A DNA stretch of 55,762 nucleotides from Aromatoleum diolicum. GTDB lineage: Bacteria; Pseudomonadota; Gammaproteobacteria; Burkholderiales; Rhodocyclaceae. Below the pieces are notes generated by a model, which saw nothing but the letters and a program-made list of their open reading frames with translations, searched no databases and was not told the DNA's origin. Of this stretch, positions 24,212-33,300 are shown piece after piece (position 1 is the first letter of the stretch; every line of letters begins with the position of its first letter). A program made the translations under genes and the position numbers. The stretch lies in contig NZ_WTVQ01000031.1 in assembly GCF_012910955.1 (NCBI RefSeq), forward strand, positions 1 through 55,762, given 5' to 3'.

Positions 24212-26897
24212 TGGCAACCTCGGTAGGCAGTGTGAAGGAGAAGATGGTACCGCCTTCCGGGTTGCTGTCCACAATTAAACGCCCGTCATGAAACTCGATG
24301 ATCGAACGGCAGATGTTCAAGCCCATGCCCATGCCTTCCGTCTTGGTGGTGTAGAAGGGCGTGAAGAGCCGGTTGCGTTCTTCGTCGCCGATGCCGTGGC
24401 CACGATCGATCACCGAGACTTCGACGGCACGCGGGCCGAGGGCGCGCGCGCTGACGACGAGGATGCGCTCGCCTGCGGGCAGGTCGGACATCGCGTCGAG
24501 GCCGTTCTTGACCAGGTTGAGCACCACCTGTTCGATCATGATACGGTCGGCAAAGACAGGCGGCAGGTCGGGAGCCACCTCGGAGACGATGCGCGAACTC
24601 ATGCGGCGAGCGTCGATCTCGGCAAAGCCGATGGCATCTTCGAGGACATCGGTGATTTGCACCGCGCTGCGACGTGGCTCGCTCTTTTTCACGAATTCGC
24701 GCACGCGGCGAATGATCTTGCCAGCCCGCTCGGCCTGGAAGCTGGCTTTCTGCATCGCCGCCAGCAGGTCTTCCTCGCGAGCATTGCCGGTCTGGATGCG
24801 CGTGACGCAACCCATGCAGTAATTGGCAATCGCCGACAGCGGCTGATTCAGTTCGTGCGCCAGCGTAGAGGCCATCTCGCCCATCGTGATCAAGCGCGAC
24901 GTGCGTTGCAGACGCTCGGCCTGTTGGCGCGAGACTTCGGCCGTCTGTTTGCGCTCGGTGATGTCGGTGGCGATCCCCATGCGCACCACGCGCCCGTCGA
25001 CCCAGCGCGTGGCGTGCTCGCGCACGTGGTACCAGCGTCCTGACAGCGGGTGCTGCAATTCGCCGTCGAACAACTCGCGCGGCAAGTCCGCCGCCGACAT
25101 CCCGCGCGGATCGATCAGGTAATCGCCGCGCTCGGGCTGCGGTACCGCGACGCCGCGCACCGTGCGCCCGACCGCGTCGAAGCCGTGAATGCTCTTGAAC
25201 GCGCGGTTGGCGAAGAGAATCTCGTCGGTGCGGGCGTCGGCGACGAACACCGCGGCTTCGAGTCCATCGAGCACCGCCTCGAAGCGCTCGTGCGCCGCCT
25301 CGAGCGCCGCGCGGATGCGCTTCGGTTCAGTGATGTCGGTGACGGACGCCATCCATCCGGTCTGGACGCCATTGCTGTCGATCAGCGGCGACAGGTAGAA
25401 GCGCGCATCCAGCCGCTCACCGTTCTTGCGCCGGATGTGCATTTCAAAGCCGCTGGGTGGGGCGCGGCCCAACAGCGTGAGATCCAGGTTGCGGCTGCAG
25501 ACATCGAGTTCTTCCGGCGCCCAGTACGGGAACGGTCGGGTCGCGCCGAGGAGCTCTTCCTGCTCGAACCCGACCATGCGGCAGAACGCCGAATTCACAT
25601 AAATGATGCGCCCCGTGAGGTCGATGGCACGCATGCCGGTCATGACGGATTCTTCCATCGCCTTGCGGAATGCGGACTCGGCGCGCAGCGCTTCTTCGCC
25701 GGCCTTGCGTCCGGTGATGTCGTGCGCCACCGCGTACACAAGCTTTTCCTCGCGCACCGGATTGATGCTCCAGTCCAGCCACTTGAAGCTGCCGTCGGCA
25801 CAACGACAGCGAATCTCGAAACTGACCGGATTGCCCTCGGCCAGGCGGCGCAGTTGCTCCACGGCATCCGGTACGTCGTCGGCATGAATCAGGTCCAGCA
25901 AGGGGGTGCCGGGCAAGTTGTCGGGCTTGTAACCGAGAATCCGCTCGAAAGCCGGATTGGCCCGCCGGAACGCGCCATCGAGGCCAACGATGCACAGCAG
26001 ATCGAGCGACAGATTGAACAGCCGGTCGCGCTCCTTTTCGACCTGTACCCGGCGCTGCACATGGGTGCGCAGCAGCCACAGGCTCCACAGCACGATCACG
26101 GACAGGCCGATGATCATCGCCGCCGGCAGGGCCTGCGGTAGCTGGCTGGCGGTGCGGAAGGCCGTCGCACGCAGGATCAGGCCGCTGCCCGGGGGGTCGA
26201 GCGGGATCGAATAGGAAATGCTCTCGTCGAGATCGCGCACGCTGGAATTGACCGCCAGCGTGTCGCCTTCCGGACCGATCAGCGCAAGGTGGTATTTTTC
26301 GGCGAACCAGCTGGGCACCAGGTGTTGCACCATCCGGTCGATGGAATAGACGCCGACGATGGCGCCGCGGAATTCGCGCCCGTGGCGCACCGGCACGTAC
26401 ACTTCCAGCACCATGCGGTTGCGCGGATTGAAATACGCCTCGCCGTAGCTGGGCCGACCGAGGTCGCGTGCGCGGTAGAAGGGCACCGTCTGCACGCGCG
26501 ACAAGGCATCGCCGGCGAGCCAGTCGGTGGTATCGAAAGGCGCGGACCAGCGCACGATTTCTTCCGGCCCGGCCCATACGACGTTTACCAGCTCGCCATT
26601 ATTGGCGATGTGTTGATTGGCACGCACCTGGAAGCCGTCCATGTCGAGCGTGTCCACCGCCAGATCCCGGGCAAGCTGGCTAAGGAATTCTTCCGTACCC
26701 TGCATGTGGAGCCGCATGGTCTGCTCGGCCCACTGCACGTCGCGCGCGACGGCGTTGCGCTGCGTCTCGGCATCGCGCGATTGCAGCAGCCATACCAAGC
26801 CCAGCATCGTCAGCGCGAACACACCGACCGCCACATAGGGAGCGGTCCAGTACCAGCGGGCTCGCGCGAGGCGGCGGGATTCAGAGGAATCGGGCAT
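24186..26897 (-). CDS. Membrane-bound multi-PAS sensor histidine kinase
   Basis: 903 residues. Two transmembrane helices (about 20-40 and 265-285) bracket a periplasmic sensor domain of about 220 residues of CHASE/Cache-like character. Three PAS domains follow in the cytoplasm (about 310-420, 430-550, 555-670). The dimerisation motif STLAHELNQPLSAI has its phospho-histidine near residue 680, and the ATPase domain has LVKNGLDAM, DRGHGIGDEE and GMGMGLNICRSI. The HELNQPL form is that of FixL/StyS-type kinases paired with FixJ regulators. ATG 26897 is chosen; an in-frame TTG lies three codons upstream. Signal unknown. Confidence 0.92.
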   Translation of the reverse strand: MPDSSESRRLARARWYWTAPYVAVGVFALTMLGLVWLLQSRDAETQRNAVARDVQWAEQTMRLHMQGTEEFLSQLARDLAVDTLDMDGFQVRANQHIANNGELVNVVWAGPEEIVRWSAPFDTTDWLAGDALSRVQTVPFYRARDLGRPSYGEAYFNPRNRMVLEVYVPVRHGREFRGAIVGVYSIDRMVQHLVPSWFAEKYHLALIGPEGDTLAVNSSVRDLDESISYSIPLDPPGSGLILRATAFRTASQLPQALPAAMIIGLSVIVLWSLWLLRTHVQRRVQVEKERDRLFNLSLDLLCIVGLDGAFRRANPAFERILGYKPDNLPGTPLLDLIHADDVPDAVEQLRRLAEGNPVSFEIRCRCADGSFKWLDWSINPVREEKLVYAVAHDITGRKAGEEALRAESAFRKAMEESVMTGMRAIDLTGRIIYVNSAFCRMVGFEQEELLGATRPFPYWAPEELDVCSRNLDLTLLGRAPPSGFEMHIRRKNGERLDARFYLSPLIDSNGVQTGWMASVTDITEPKRIRAALEAAHERFEAVLDGLEAAVFVADARTDEILFANRAFKSIHGFDAVGRTVRGVAVPQPERGDYLIDPRGMSAADLPRELFDGELQHPLSGRWYHVREHATRWVDGRVVRMGIATDITERKQTAEVSRQQAERLQRTSRLITMGEMASTLAHELNQPLSAIANYCMGCVTRIQTGNAREEDLLAAMQKASFQAERAGKIIRRVREFVKKSEPRRSAVQITDVLEDAIGFAEIDARRMSSRIVSEVAPDLPPVFADRIMIEQVVLNLVKNGLDAMSDLPAGERILVVSARALGPRAVEVSVIDRGHGIGDEERNRLFTPFYTTKTEGMGMGLNICRSIIEFHDGRLIVDSNPEGGTIFSFTLPTEVASERLVRRA

Positions 26898-27147
26898 TGG
26901 GATCAAGGCAATCGGGACAATCGGGAAAAGCGCACCGCGGGAAACTGGCCCCTTCCTGATGGCCCGCTGCCATTGTCATGGGGCGGATGCTGCGACGGCA
27001 ATCGGGTTTTCCCCTAGCACGTCCGTCATCGACCGCTGCAGCGCACCAAACGGCAGCCATGACGCGGCCTTCGGGTTTTCGCCAATTCAGTCCGATGGCC
27101 GGGACCCGTACATTGAGCCCCCGTCCCCAATCGCGAGAGGCCCCTGC

Positions 27148-28326
27148 GTGCTGCGTCCCATCTTCGCGTTGCTGTGTCTCATCGCCCTGCCCGCCATCGC
27201 CGCCGCCCCGATCAGGGTCGGTGTGTCGGGCCCGTTCACCGGGGGCTCCAGCCCGATGGGCATTTCGATGCGCGAAGGCATCCGCATTGCCGCCGCCGAA
27301 CTCAACGCCGGCGGTGGCGTGCTCGGGCGGCCGATCGAACTGGTCGAGCGCGACGACGAGGCACGCAACGAGCGCGGCGCGCAGGTGGTGCAGCAACTCA
27401 TCGACAAGGAACGCGTGGTGGCGGGCCTCGGCATCGCCAACACCGGCGTGGCGCTCGCGAGTCAACGCTTTTACCAGCAGGCGCGCATTCCGGTCGTCAC
27501 CTCGGTCGCCACCGGCTCGCTGTTGACCAAGCAGTTCCTGCCGCCGCAGCATCCGGACAATTTCGTGTTCCGCGTGTCCGCCAACGACACGATCCAGGCC
27601 GCGATGATCGTCGCCGAGGCCGTGGACCGACGTGGCCTGAAACGTGTTGCGATCTTCCACGACGCGACCAACTACGGGCAACTCGGGCGCGAGGATCTGG
27701 AGCGCACGCTGGCCCAACGCAACATCCGTCCCGTCGCCGTGGAACGCTTCCAGATTCCCCAGGCCGACATGAGCATGCAACTGCGCCGGGCACGCGACGC
27801 GGGCGCGGAGGCGGTCCTGACCTATGGCATCGGCCCGGAGCTCGCACAGATTGCCAATGGCATGGCACGCATCAACTGGCGCGCGCCGCTGATCGGCAGC
27901 TGGACGCTGGCGATGTCGAACTTCATCGACAACGCGGGCCCCAACGGCGAAGGCGCGCGCATGCCGCAAACCTTCATCCCCGAGGCAACCACCGCACGCC
28001 GCAAGGCGTTCCTCGACGCGTGGAAGAATGCGACCGGCAGCCCGCGCATTCCTGTCCCCCCCGCCGCTGCACAGGGGTATGATTCCCTGCTTCTGCTCGC
28101 GGCGGCGATTCGTCAGGCTGGCAGTACGGAAGGCGACCGGATCCGCGAAGCGCTCGAGAACCTGGACGAGAAGATCGACGGGGTCGTCATGACGTATCAG
28201 CGCCCCTTCACGCGCGAGCGCCACGAGACGATCACCAGCGTCCACGACATCTTCATGGGCGAGGTGCGCAATGGCCAGGTCGTCTTTGCCTACGATGAAG
28301 ACCGCCGCCGGGCATCGGCCCGGTGA
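27148..28326 (+). CDS. Periplasmic branched-chain-amino-acid-type (LivK) substrate-binding protein
   Basis: 392 residues. Signal peptide at residues 1-20 (MLRPIFALLCLIALPAIAAA), then the type I periplasmic-binding fold starting IRVGVSGPFTGGSSPMG, with GGGVLGRPIELVERDDE and TYGIGPELAQIANGM typical of the Leu/Ile/Val-binding family. Such proteins also bind aromatic acids and other carboxylates. The start is GTG with GAGAGG seven bases upstream; the frame is open further upstream without family support. No permease or ATPase genes accompany it. It is divergent from the histidine kinase and followed by a strong terminator. Confidence 0.9.
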   Translation: MLRPIFALLCLIALPAIAAAPIRVGVSGPFTGGSSPMGISMREGIRIAAAELNAGGGVLGRPIELVERDDEARNERGAQVVQQLIDKERVVAGLGIANTGVALASQRFYQQARIPVVTSVATGSLLTKQFLPPQHPDNFVFRVSANDTIQAAMIVAEAVDRRGLKRVAIFHDATNYGQLGREDLERTLAQRNIRPVAVERFQIPQADMSMQLRRARDAGAEAVLTYGIGPELAQIANGMARINWRAPLIGSWTLAMSNFIDNAGPNGEGARMPQTFIPEATTARRKAFLDAWKNATGSPRIPVPPAAAQGYDSLLLLAAAIRQAGSTEGDRIREALENLDEKIDGVVMTYQRPFTRERHETITSVHDIFMGEVRNGQVVFAYDEDRRRASAR

Positions 28327-28354
28327 GCCACGCGCCACCCATTCAGCTTTCTCG

Positions 28355-28408
28355 ATCGGCCGGGAGATATTCCTCTCCCTCCCTCCCCTTCTCCCGGCCG
28401 ATTTTTTT
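28355..28408 (+). terminator. Rho-independent terminator after the binding-protein gene
   Basis: ATCGGCCGGGAGA (28355-28367) and its exact complement TCTCCCGGCCGAT (28390-28402) form a 13-bp stem with a 22-base pyrimidine-rich loop, followed by seven T. It begins 29 bases after the stop codon. Confidence 0.92.
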
Positions 28409-28530
28409 CCTGCTCCCGCATTCCGCAGCACCTGCGACATCGCGTACTCGGGCTCACGTGCCGTTCGCCGCGAGCGTTTTTTTCCGTCTGCGCGCGGCCA
28501 ATCCCCACCCGAATTTCGTTACATTGATTA

Positions 28531-28559
28531 TTGCACATCCTGAAATCTCGTTTTAGAAT
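28531..28559 (+). promoter_or_regulatory. Sigma-70 promoter of aceE-aceF-lpdA
   Basis: TTGCAC (28531-28536), exactly 17 bases, TAGAAT (28554-28559). The transcript would start near 28566, giving a leader of about 100 bases before the ATG, which has AAGGAG at 28657-28662. No PdhR-like operator was recognised. Confidence 0.7.
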
Positions 28560-28669
28560 GCGAAACATGTCGATCAATAAACGGGATCGGCGACCCGCGA
28601 ATTCAGGCTCCAACGCTTCGCAAGGACGGATTCGCTAACCGCTAAGCTCAACGCATAAGGAGACAGAGC

Positions 28670-31339
28670 ATGGCCGCGACACCCAACGTAATACTGCAAC
28701 CCGACCAGGACAGCCAGGAAACCCAGGAATGGCTGGACGCCCTTCAGGCCGTCGTTGCAAACGAAGGCCCCGAACGGGCGCATTTCCTGATCGAGAAGAT
28801 GATCGAAGCCGGCCGCGAGGAAGGCATCGACATCCCCTACTCGGCGACGACGCAGTACATCAATACGATTCCGGCCAGCCAGCAGCCGAAGTATCCGGGC
28901 AACCCGGACATGGAAATCAAGCTGCACTCCTACATCCGCTGGAACGCGATGGCGATGGTCGTGCGCGCGAACAAGCACACCAACGTCGGCGGCCACATCG
29001 CCTCCTTCGCTTCCGCTGCGGCGCTCTACGACGTCGGCTTCTCGCACTTCTGGCGCGCTACCTCGGCGAATCACGGCGGCGATCTGATCTTCTTCCAGGG
29101 CCATTCGGTCCCGGGCGTCTATGCCCGCGCCTACATGCTCGGCCGCCTGAACGAGGAGCAACTGGACAGCTTCCGCCAGGAAGTTGACGGCAAGGGCATC
29201 TCGTCCTACCCGCACCCCTGGCTGATGCCGGATTTCTGGCAGTTCCCGACGGTGTCGATGGGCCTCGGCCCCCTGTGCGCGATCTACTCCGCCCGCTTCA
29301 TGAAATACCTCGACAGCCGCGGCTTCATCGAAGCGAAGGACCGCAAGGTGTGGGCCTTCCTCGGCGACGGCGAGACCGACGAAGTCGAGTCGCTGGGCGC
29401 AATCGGCATGGCCGCGCGCGAGAAGCTCGACAACCTGATCTTCGTGATCAACTGCAACCTGCAGCGCCTGGACGGTCCGGTGCGCGGCAACGGCAAGATC
29501 ATCCAGGAACTGGAAGCCGAATTCCGCGGCGCCGGCTGGAATGTCATCAAGCTGATCTGGGGCACCCACTGGGATTCGCTGCTCGCACGCGACACCAAGG
29601 GCCTGCTGAAGAAGCGCATGATGGAATGCGTCGACGGCGAGTATCAGACCTTCAAGGCGAAGGACGGCGCCTATGTGCGCGAGCATTTCTTCAACACCCC
29701 GGAACTGAAGGCGCTGGTCGCCGACTGGACGGACGACGAGGTCTGGGCACTGAACCGTGGCGGCCATGACCTGTTCAAGATCTTCTCCGCCTACAAGGCC
29801 GCCGTCGAACACAAGGGCCAGCCGACGCTGATCCTCGCCAAGACGGTCAAGGGCTTCGGCATGGGCCAGGCCGGCGAGGCGATGAACATTTCGCACCAGC
29901 AGAAGAAGCTGGACGAGGAAGCCATCCGCCGTTTCCGCGATCGCTTCGGCCTGCCGGTGCCGGACGACAAGCTCTCCGAACTGCCCTACCTGAAGTTCGC
30001 CGAGGACTCGCCCGAGCACAAGTACATGATGGAACGTCGCGTCGAGCTGGGCGGCTTCCTGCCGCAGCGCCGCCGCAAGGCCGATCCGCTGCCGGTGCCG
30101 GCACTCGACACCTACGCCGCGCTGCTGAAGGCATCGGGCGAAGGCCGCGAGCTGTCGACGACGATGGCGATCGTGCGCATCATGAACACCCTGCTCAAGG
30201 ACAAGCAGATCGGCAAGAACATCGTCCCGATCGTGCCCGACGAGTCGCGCACCTTCGGCATGGAAGGCATGTTCCGCCAGTACGGCATCTGGAACCAGCA
30301 AGGCCAGAACTACGTGCCGGAAGACCATGACCAGCTGATGTTCTACAAGGAATCGAAGACAGGCCAGGTGCTGCAGGAAGGCATCAACGAAGCCGGCGCG
30401 ATGGCCGACTGGATCGCCGCCGGCACCGCCTACTCGGTGCACGGCGTGCAGATGGTGCCGTTCTACATCTTCTATTCGATGTTCGGCCTGCAGCGCACGA
30501 TGGACCTGTGCTGGGCGGCTGCGGACCAGCGCACCCGCGGCTTCATGATCGGCGGCACCGCCGGCCGCACCACGCTCAACGGCGAAGGCCTGCAGCACGA
30601 AGACGGCCACAGCCTGCTGCTCGCGAACATGATCCCGAACTGCATCAGCTACGACCCGACCTTCCAGTACGAAGTCGCCGTCGTCGTGCAGGACGGCATG
30701 CGCCGCATGTTTGCGGAACAGCAGGACGTTTATTACTACATCACGGTGATGAACGAGAACTACGAGCATCCCGAGATGCCTGCCGGCGCCGAAGCCGACA
30801 TCATCAAGGGCATGTACGCGTTCAAGAAGGGCGGCGAAGGCAAACTGCGCGTGCAGTTGCTCGGTTCGGGCACGATCTTCCGCGAAGTCATCGCCGCGGC
30901 CGACCTGCTGAAGAACGACTGGGGCGTCGAGTCCGACATCTGGGGCTGCCCGAGCTTCAACGAGCTGGTGCGCGACGGTCAGGACGCCGAGCGCTGGAAC
31001 ATGCTGCACCCGATGGAAGCGCCGCGCGTCAGCCACGTCGAGAAGTGCCTCAAGGGCACGACCGGCCCGGTGGTCGCCGCGACCGATTACATCAAGCTGT
31101 TCGCCGAACAGATCCGCCCGTTCGTCAAGCGCAGCTACGTTGCACTCGGTACCGACGGTTTCGGCCGTTCGGACACGCGCGAGAAACTGCGCCACTTCTT
31201 CGAGGTGGATCGTCACTGGGTCACGGTTGCCGCCCTCAAGGCGCTCGCCGATGACGGCCTGATCGAACGCGACAAGGTAGCCGCCGCGCTGCTGAAGTAT
31301 CAGCTCGATCCGAACAAGCCGAACCCGATGACCGTCTGA
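28670..31339 (+). CDS. aceE: Pyruvate dehydrogenase E1 component (homodimeric type)
   Basis: 889 residues, the full length of a homodimeric AceE. The N-terminal domain opens with the E2-anchoring region and IDIPYSATTQYINTIP; the thiamine-diphosphate motif is GDGETDEVESLGAI to NCNLQRLDG; the middle domain has VPDESRTFGMEGMFRQ. It decarboxylates pyruvate and acetylates the lipoyl arms of AceF. The start has a strong AAGGAG site. aceF follows 20 bases later and lpdA 12 bases after that: one operon with a promoter upstream and a terminator downstream. Long antisense frames across this gene are GC-codon shadows. Confidence 0.98.
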   Translation: MAATPNVILQPDQDSQETQEWLDALQAVVANEGPERAHFLIEKMIEAGREEGIDIPYSATTQYINTIPASQQPKYPGNPDMEIKLHSYIRWNAMAMVVRANKHTNVGGHIASFASAAALYDVGFSHFWRATSANHGGDLIFFQGHSVPGVYARAYMLGRLNEEQLDSFRQEVDGKGISSYPHPWLMPDFWQFPTVSMGLGPLCAIYSARFMKYLDSRGFIEAKDRKVWAFLGDGETDEVESLGAIGMAAREKLDNLIFVINCNLQRLDGPVRGNGKIIQELEAEFRGAGWNVIKLIWGTHWDSLLARDTKGLLKKRMMECVDGEYQTFKAKDGAYVREHFFNTPELKALVADWTDDEVWALNRGGHDLFKIFSAYKAAVEHKGQPTLILAKTVKGFGMGQAGEAMNISHQQKKLDEEAIRRFRDRFGLPVPDDKLSELPYLKFAEDSPEHKYMMERRVELGGFLPQRRRKADPLPVPALDTYAALLKASGEGRELSTTMAIVRIMNTLLKDKQIGKNIVPIVPDESRTFGMEGMFRQYGIWNQQGQNYVPEDHDQLMFYKESKTGQVLQEGINEAGAMADWIAAGTAYSVHGVQMVPFYIFYSMFGLQRTMDLCWAAADQRTRGFMIGGTAGRTTLNGEGLQHEDGHSLLLANMIPNCISYDPTFQYEVAVVVQDGMRRMFAEQQDVYYYITVMNENYEHPEMPAGAEADIIKGMYAFKKGGEGKLRVQLLGSGTIFREVIAAADLLKNDWGVESDIWGCPSFNELVRDGQDAERWNMLHPMEAPRVSHVEKCLKGTTGPVVAATDYIKLFAEQIRPFVKRSYVALGTDGFGRSDTREKLRHFFEVDRHWVTVAALKALADDGLIERDKVAAALLKYQLDPNKPNPMTV

Positions 31340-31359
31340 ACGCCGAGGGAGATAAAAAC

Positions 31360-33054
31360 ATGAGCCAACTCGTAGAAGTAAAAGTTCCGGACATCGGCGA
31401 TTTCGACGAAGTGCCGGTGATCGAACTGTTCGTCAAGGTCGGCGACACGATCAAGGTCGAAGACGCGATCGCGACGCTGGAATCCGACAAGGCGACGATG
31501 GATGTGCCGTCCTCGGCGGCCGGTGTCGTCAAGGAAGTGCTGGTGAGCCTCGGCGATAAGGTTGCCGAAGGCACCGTGCTGATCCGCGTCGAGGCCGCTG
31601 ACGCCGCAGTTGCCGCGGCGCCCGCCGCTCCGGCTCCCGTAGCCGTGGCCCCGGCGGCGCCGGCCGCGGCAGCCGCCGCGACTGTAGCTCCGGCCGTCGC
31701 AGCCGCGGCAGCGCCAGCTGCCGCCGGCCCGATCGAAGTCACGGTGCCCGACATCGGCGACTTCTCCGACGTGCCGGTGATCGAGCTGTTCGTAAAGGTC
31801 GGCGACACCATCAAGGTCGACGACGCCATTGCGACACTCGAATCCGACAAGGCGACGATGGACGTGCCGTCCTCGGCCGCTGGCGTCGTCAAGGAAGTGA
31901 AAGTCAAGCTCGGCGACAAGGTGTCGCAGGGCAACGTGCTGATCGTCCTCGAAGGCGCGGGCGCAGCGTCGGCCGCAGCCGCACCGGCACCGTCGGCGCC
32001 GGCGCCCGCCTCGTCGGGCGTCACCCCGGCGGCCTCGACGGCCGCGTTCGGCCAGTCGGCCCTGTCGGCCCCGGCCATCGTCGTCGCCGCACCGTCGGCG
32101 GTCACGCTCGGTGGCAAGGTTCATGCAAGCCCGTCGGTGCGTGCCTACGGCCGCGAACTCGGCGTCGATCTCGCCCAGGTCAAGGCCACCGGGCCGAAAG
32201 GCCGCATCCTCAAGGAAGACGTCACCGCCTTCATCAAGGGCGCAATGCAGACCGGCGTCGTGCCGGGCAAGTCCGCGGCAGCTGCCGCAGTCGGCAGCCT
32301 GGGCGGAGGTCTCGACCTGCTGCCGTGGCCGAAGGTCGATTTCGCCAAATTCGGCGAGGTCGAATCGAAGCCGCTGTCGCGCATCAAGAAGATCTCCGGC
32401 CAGAACCTCGCCCGCAACTGGGCGATGATCCCGGCGGTGACCTATCACGAAGACGCCGACATCACCGATCTGGAAGCCTTCCGCGTCCAGATGAACAAGG
32501 AGTTCGAGAAGTCCGGCAAGAAGCTCACGATGCTCGCCTTCATCGTCAAGGCCTCGGTGCGCGCGCTGCAGGAATTCCCCGAGTTCAACACCTCGCTCGA
32601 CGCGAGTGGTGGTGAACTGAGCCTAGTCTACAAGAAGTACTTCAACATCGCCTTCGCCGCGGACACCCCGAACGGCCTGGTCGTGCCGGTCATCAAGAAC
32701 GCCGACAAGAAGAGCGTGTTCGAGATCGCCGCGGAATCCGGCGAACTGGCGAAGAAGGCGCGTGACGGCAAGCTCGGCCCGGCCGACATGTCCGGCGCGT
32801 GCTTCACGATCTCGTCGCTGGGCGGCATCGGCGGCACCTACTTCGCGCCGATCGTCAATGCGCCGGAAGTCGCGATCCTCGGCGTCAACAAGTCGGTGAT
32901 GAAGCCGGTGTGGGACGGCAAGCAGTTCGTGCCGCGCCTGACCCTGCCGATGTCGCTGACCGCCGACCACCGCGTCATCGACGGTGCGCTGGCAACCCGC
33001 TTCAACGTGTATCTCGCCCAACTGCTGGCCGACTTCCGTCGGGTCATGCTGTAA
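31360..33054 (+). CDS. aceF: Pyruvate dehydrogenase E2, dihydrolipoamide acetyltransferase with two lipoyl domains
   Basis: 564 residues. Lipoyl domains at about 3-76 and 124-198, each with the modified lysine in ESDKATMD, are joined by Ala/Pro-rich linkers. A subunit-binding domain lies near 250-290 (VHASPSVRAYGRELGV, GPKGRILKEDV), and the catalytic domain ends with the intact motif ADHRVIDGALATRF (His and Asp of acetyl transfer). It passes acetyl groups to CoA and forms the core of the PDH complex. Spacing to neighbours is 20 and 12 bases. The lipoyl domains resemble each other, and that of lpdA, very closely. Confidence 0.98.
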   Translation: MSQLVEVKVPDIGDFDEVPVIELFVKVGDTIKVEDAIATLESDKATMDVPSSAAGVVKEVLVSLGDKVAEGTVLIRVEAADAAVAAAPAAPAPVAVAPAAPAAAAAATVAPAVAAAAAPAAAGPIEVTVPDIGDFSDVPVIELFVKVGDTIKVDDAIATLESDKATMDVPSSAAGVVKEVKVKLGDKVSQGNVLIVLEGAGAASAAAAPAPSAPAPASSGVTPAASTAAFGQSALSAPAIVVAAPSAVTLGGKVHASPSVRAYGRELGVDLAQVKATGPKGRILKEDVTAFIKGAMQTGVVPGKSAAAAAVGSLGGGLDLLPWPKVDFAKFGEVESKPLSRIKKISGQNLARNWAMIPAVTYHEDADITDLEAFRVQMNKEFEKSGKKLTMLAFIVKASVRALQEFPEFNTSLDASGGELSLVYKKYFNIAFAADTPNGLVVPVIKNADKKSVFEIAAESGELAKKARDGKLGPADMSGACFTISSLGGIGGTYFAPIVNAPEVAILGVNKSVMKPVWDGKQFVPRLTLPMSLTADHRVIDGALATRFNVYLAQLLADFRRVML

Positions 33055-33300
33055 GGAGGCCGCAACATGAGCCAAGTTGAAGTCAAGGTTCCGGATATCG
33101 GCGATTTCGATTCCGTCCCCGTCATCGAACTGTTCGTGAAGGCCGGCGACACCATCGCCGTCGACGACGCGATCTGCACCCTCGAATCGGACAAGGCGAC
33201 GATGGATGTGCCGTCGTCGGCCGCCGGTGTCGTCACCGAAGTTCTGGTGAAGATCGGCGACCGCGTTGCCGAAGGTGCCGTGCTGCTGAAGCTTGAGTCG
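31366..33300 (+). repeat. Three near-identical lipoyl-domain coding repeats (two in aceF, one in lpdA)
   Basis: Units at about 31366-31593, 31729-31953 and 33070-33300. Each encodes VPDIGDF..VPVIELFVK.GDTI, then ESDKATMDVPSSAAGVV, with only scattered changes. The close match at DNA level suggests duplication kept alike by recombination. Confidence 0.8.

Larger units (their letters stand above)
28327..28669. other. 343-base intergenic region ahead of aceE
   Basis: It holds the terminator of the binding-protein gene (28355-28408) and the aceE promoter (28531-28559), both listed separately, and a leader of about 100 bases before aceE. No additional ORF is convincing. Confidence 0.6.

Noticed and set aside
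28574-31216. 880-codon open frame antisense to aceE
   Set aside because: A mirror frame produced by GC-rich third positions of aceE. The translation has no family character (His/Arg/Ala/Val-rich) and aceE is certain.
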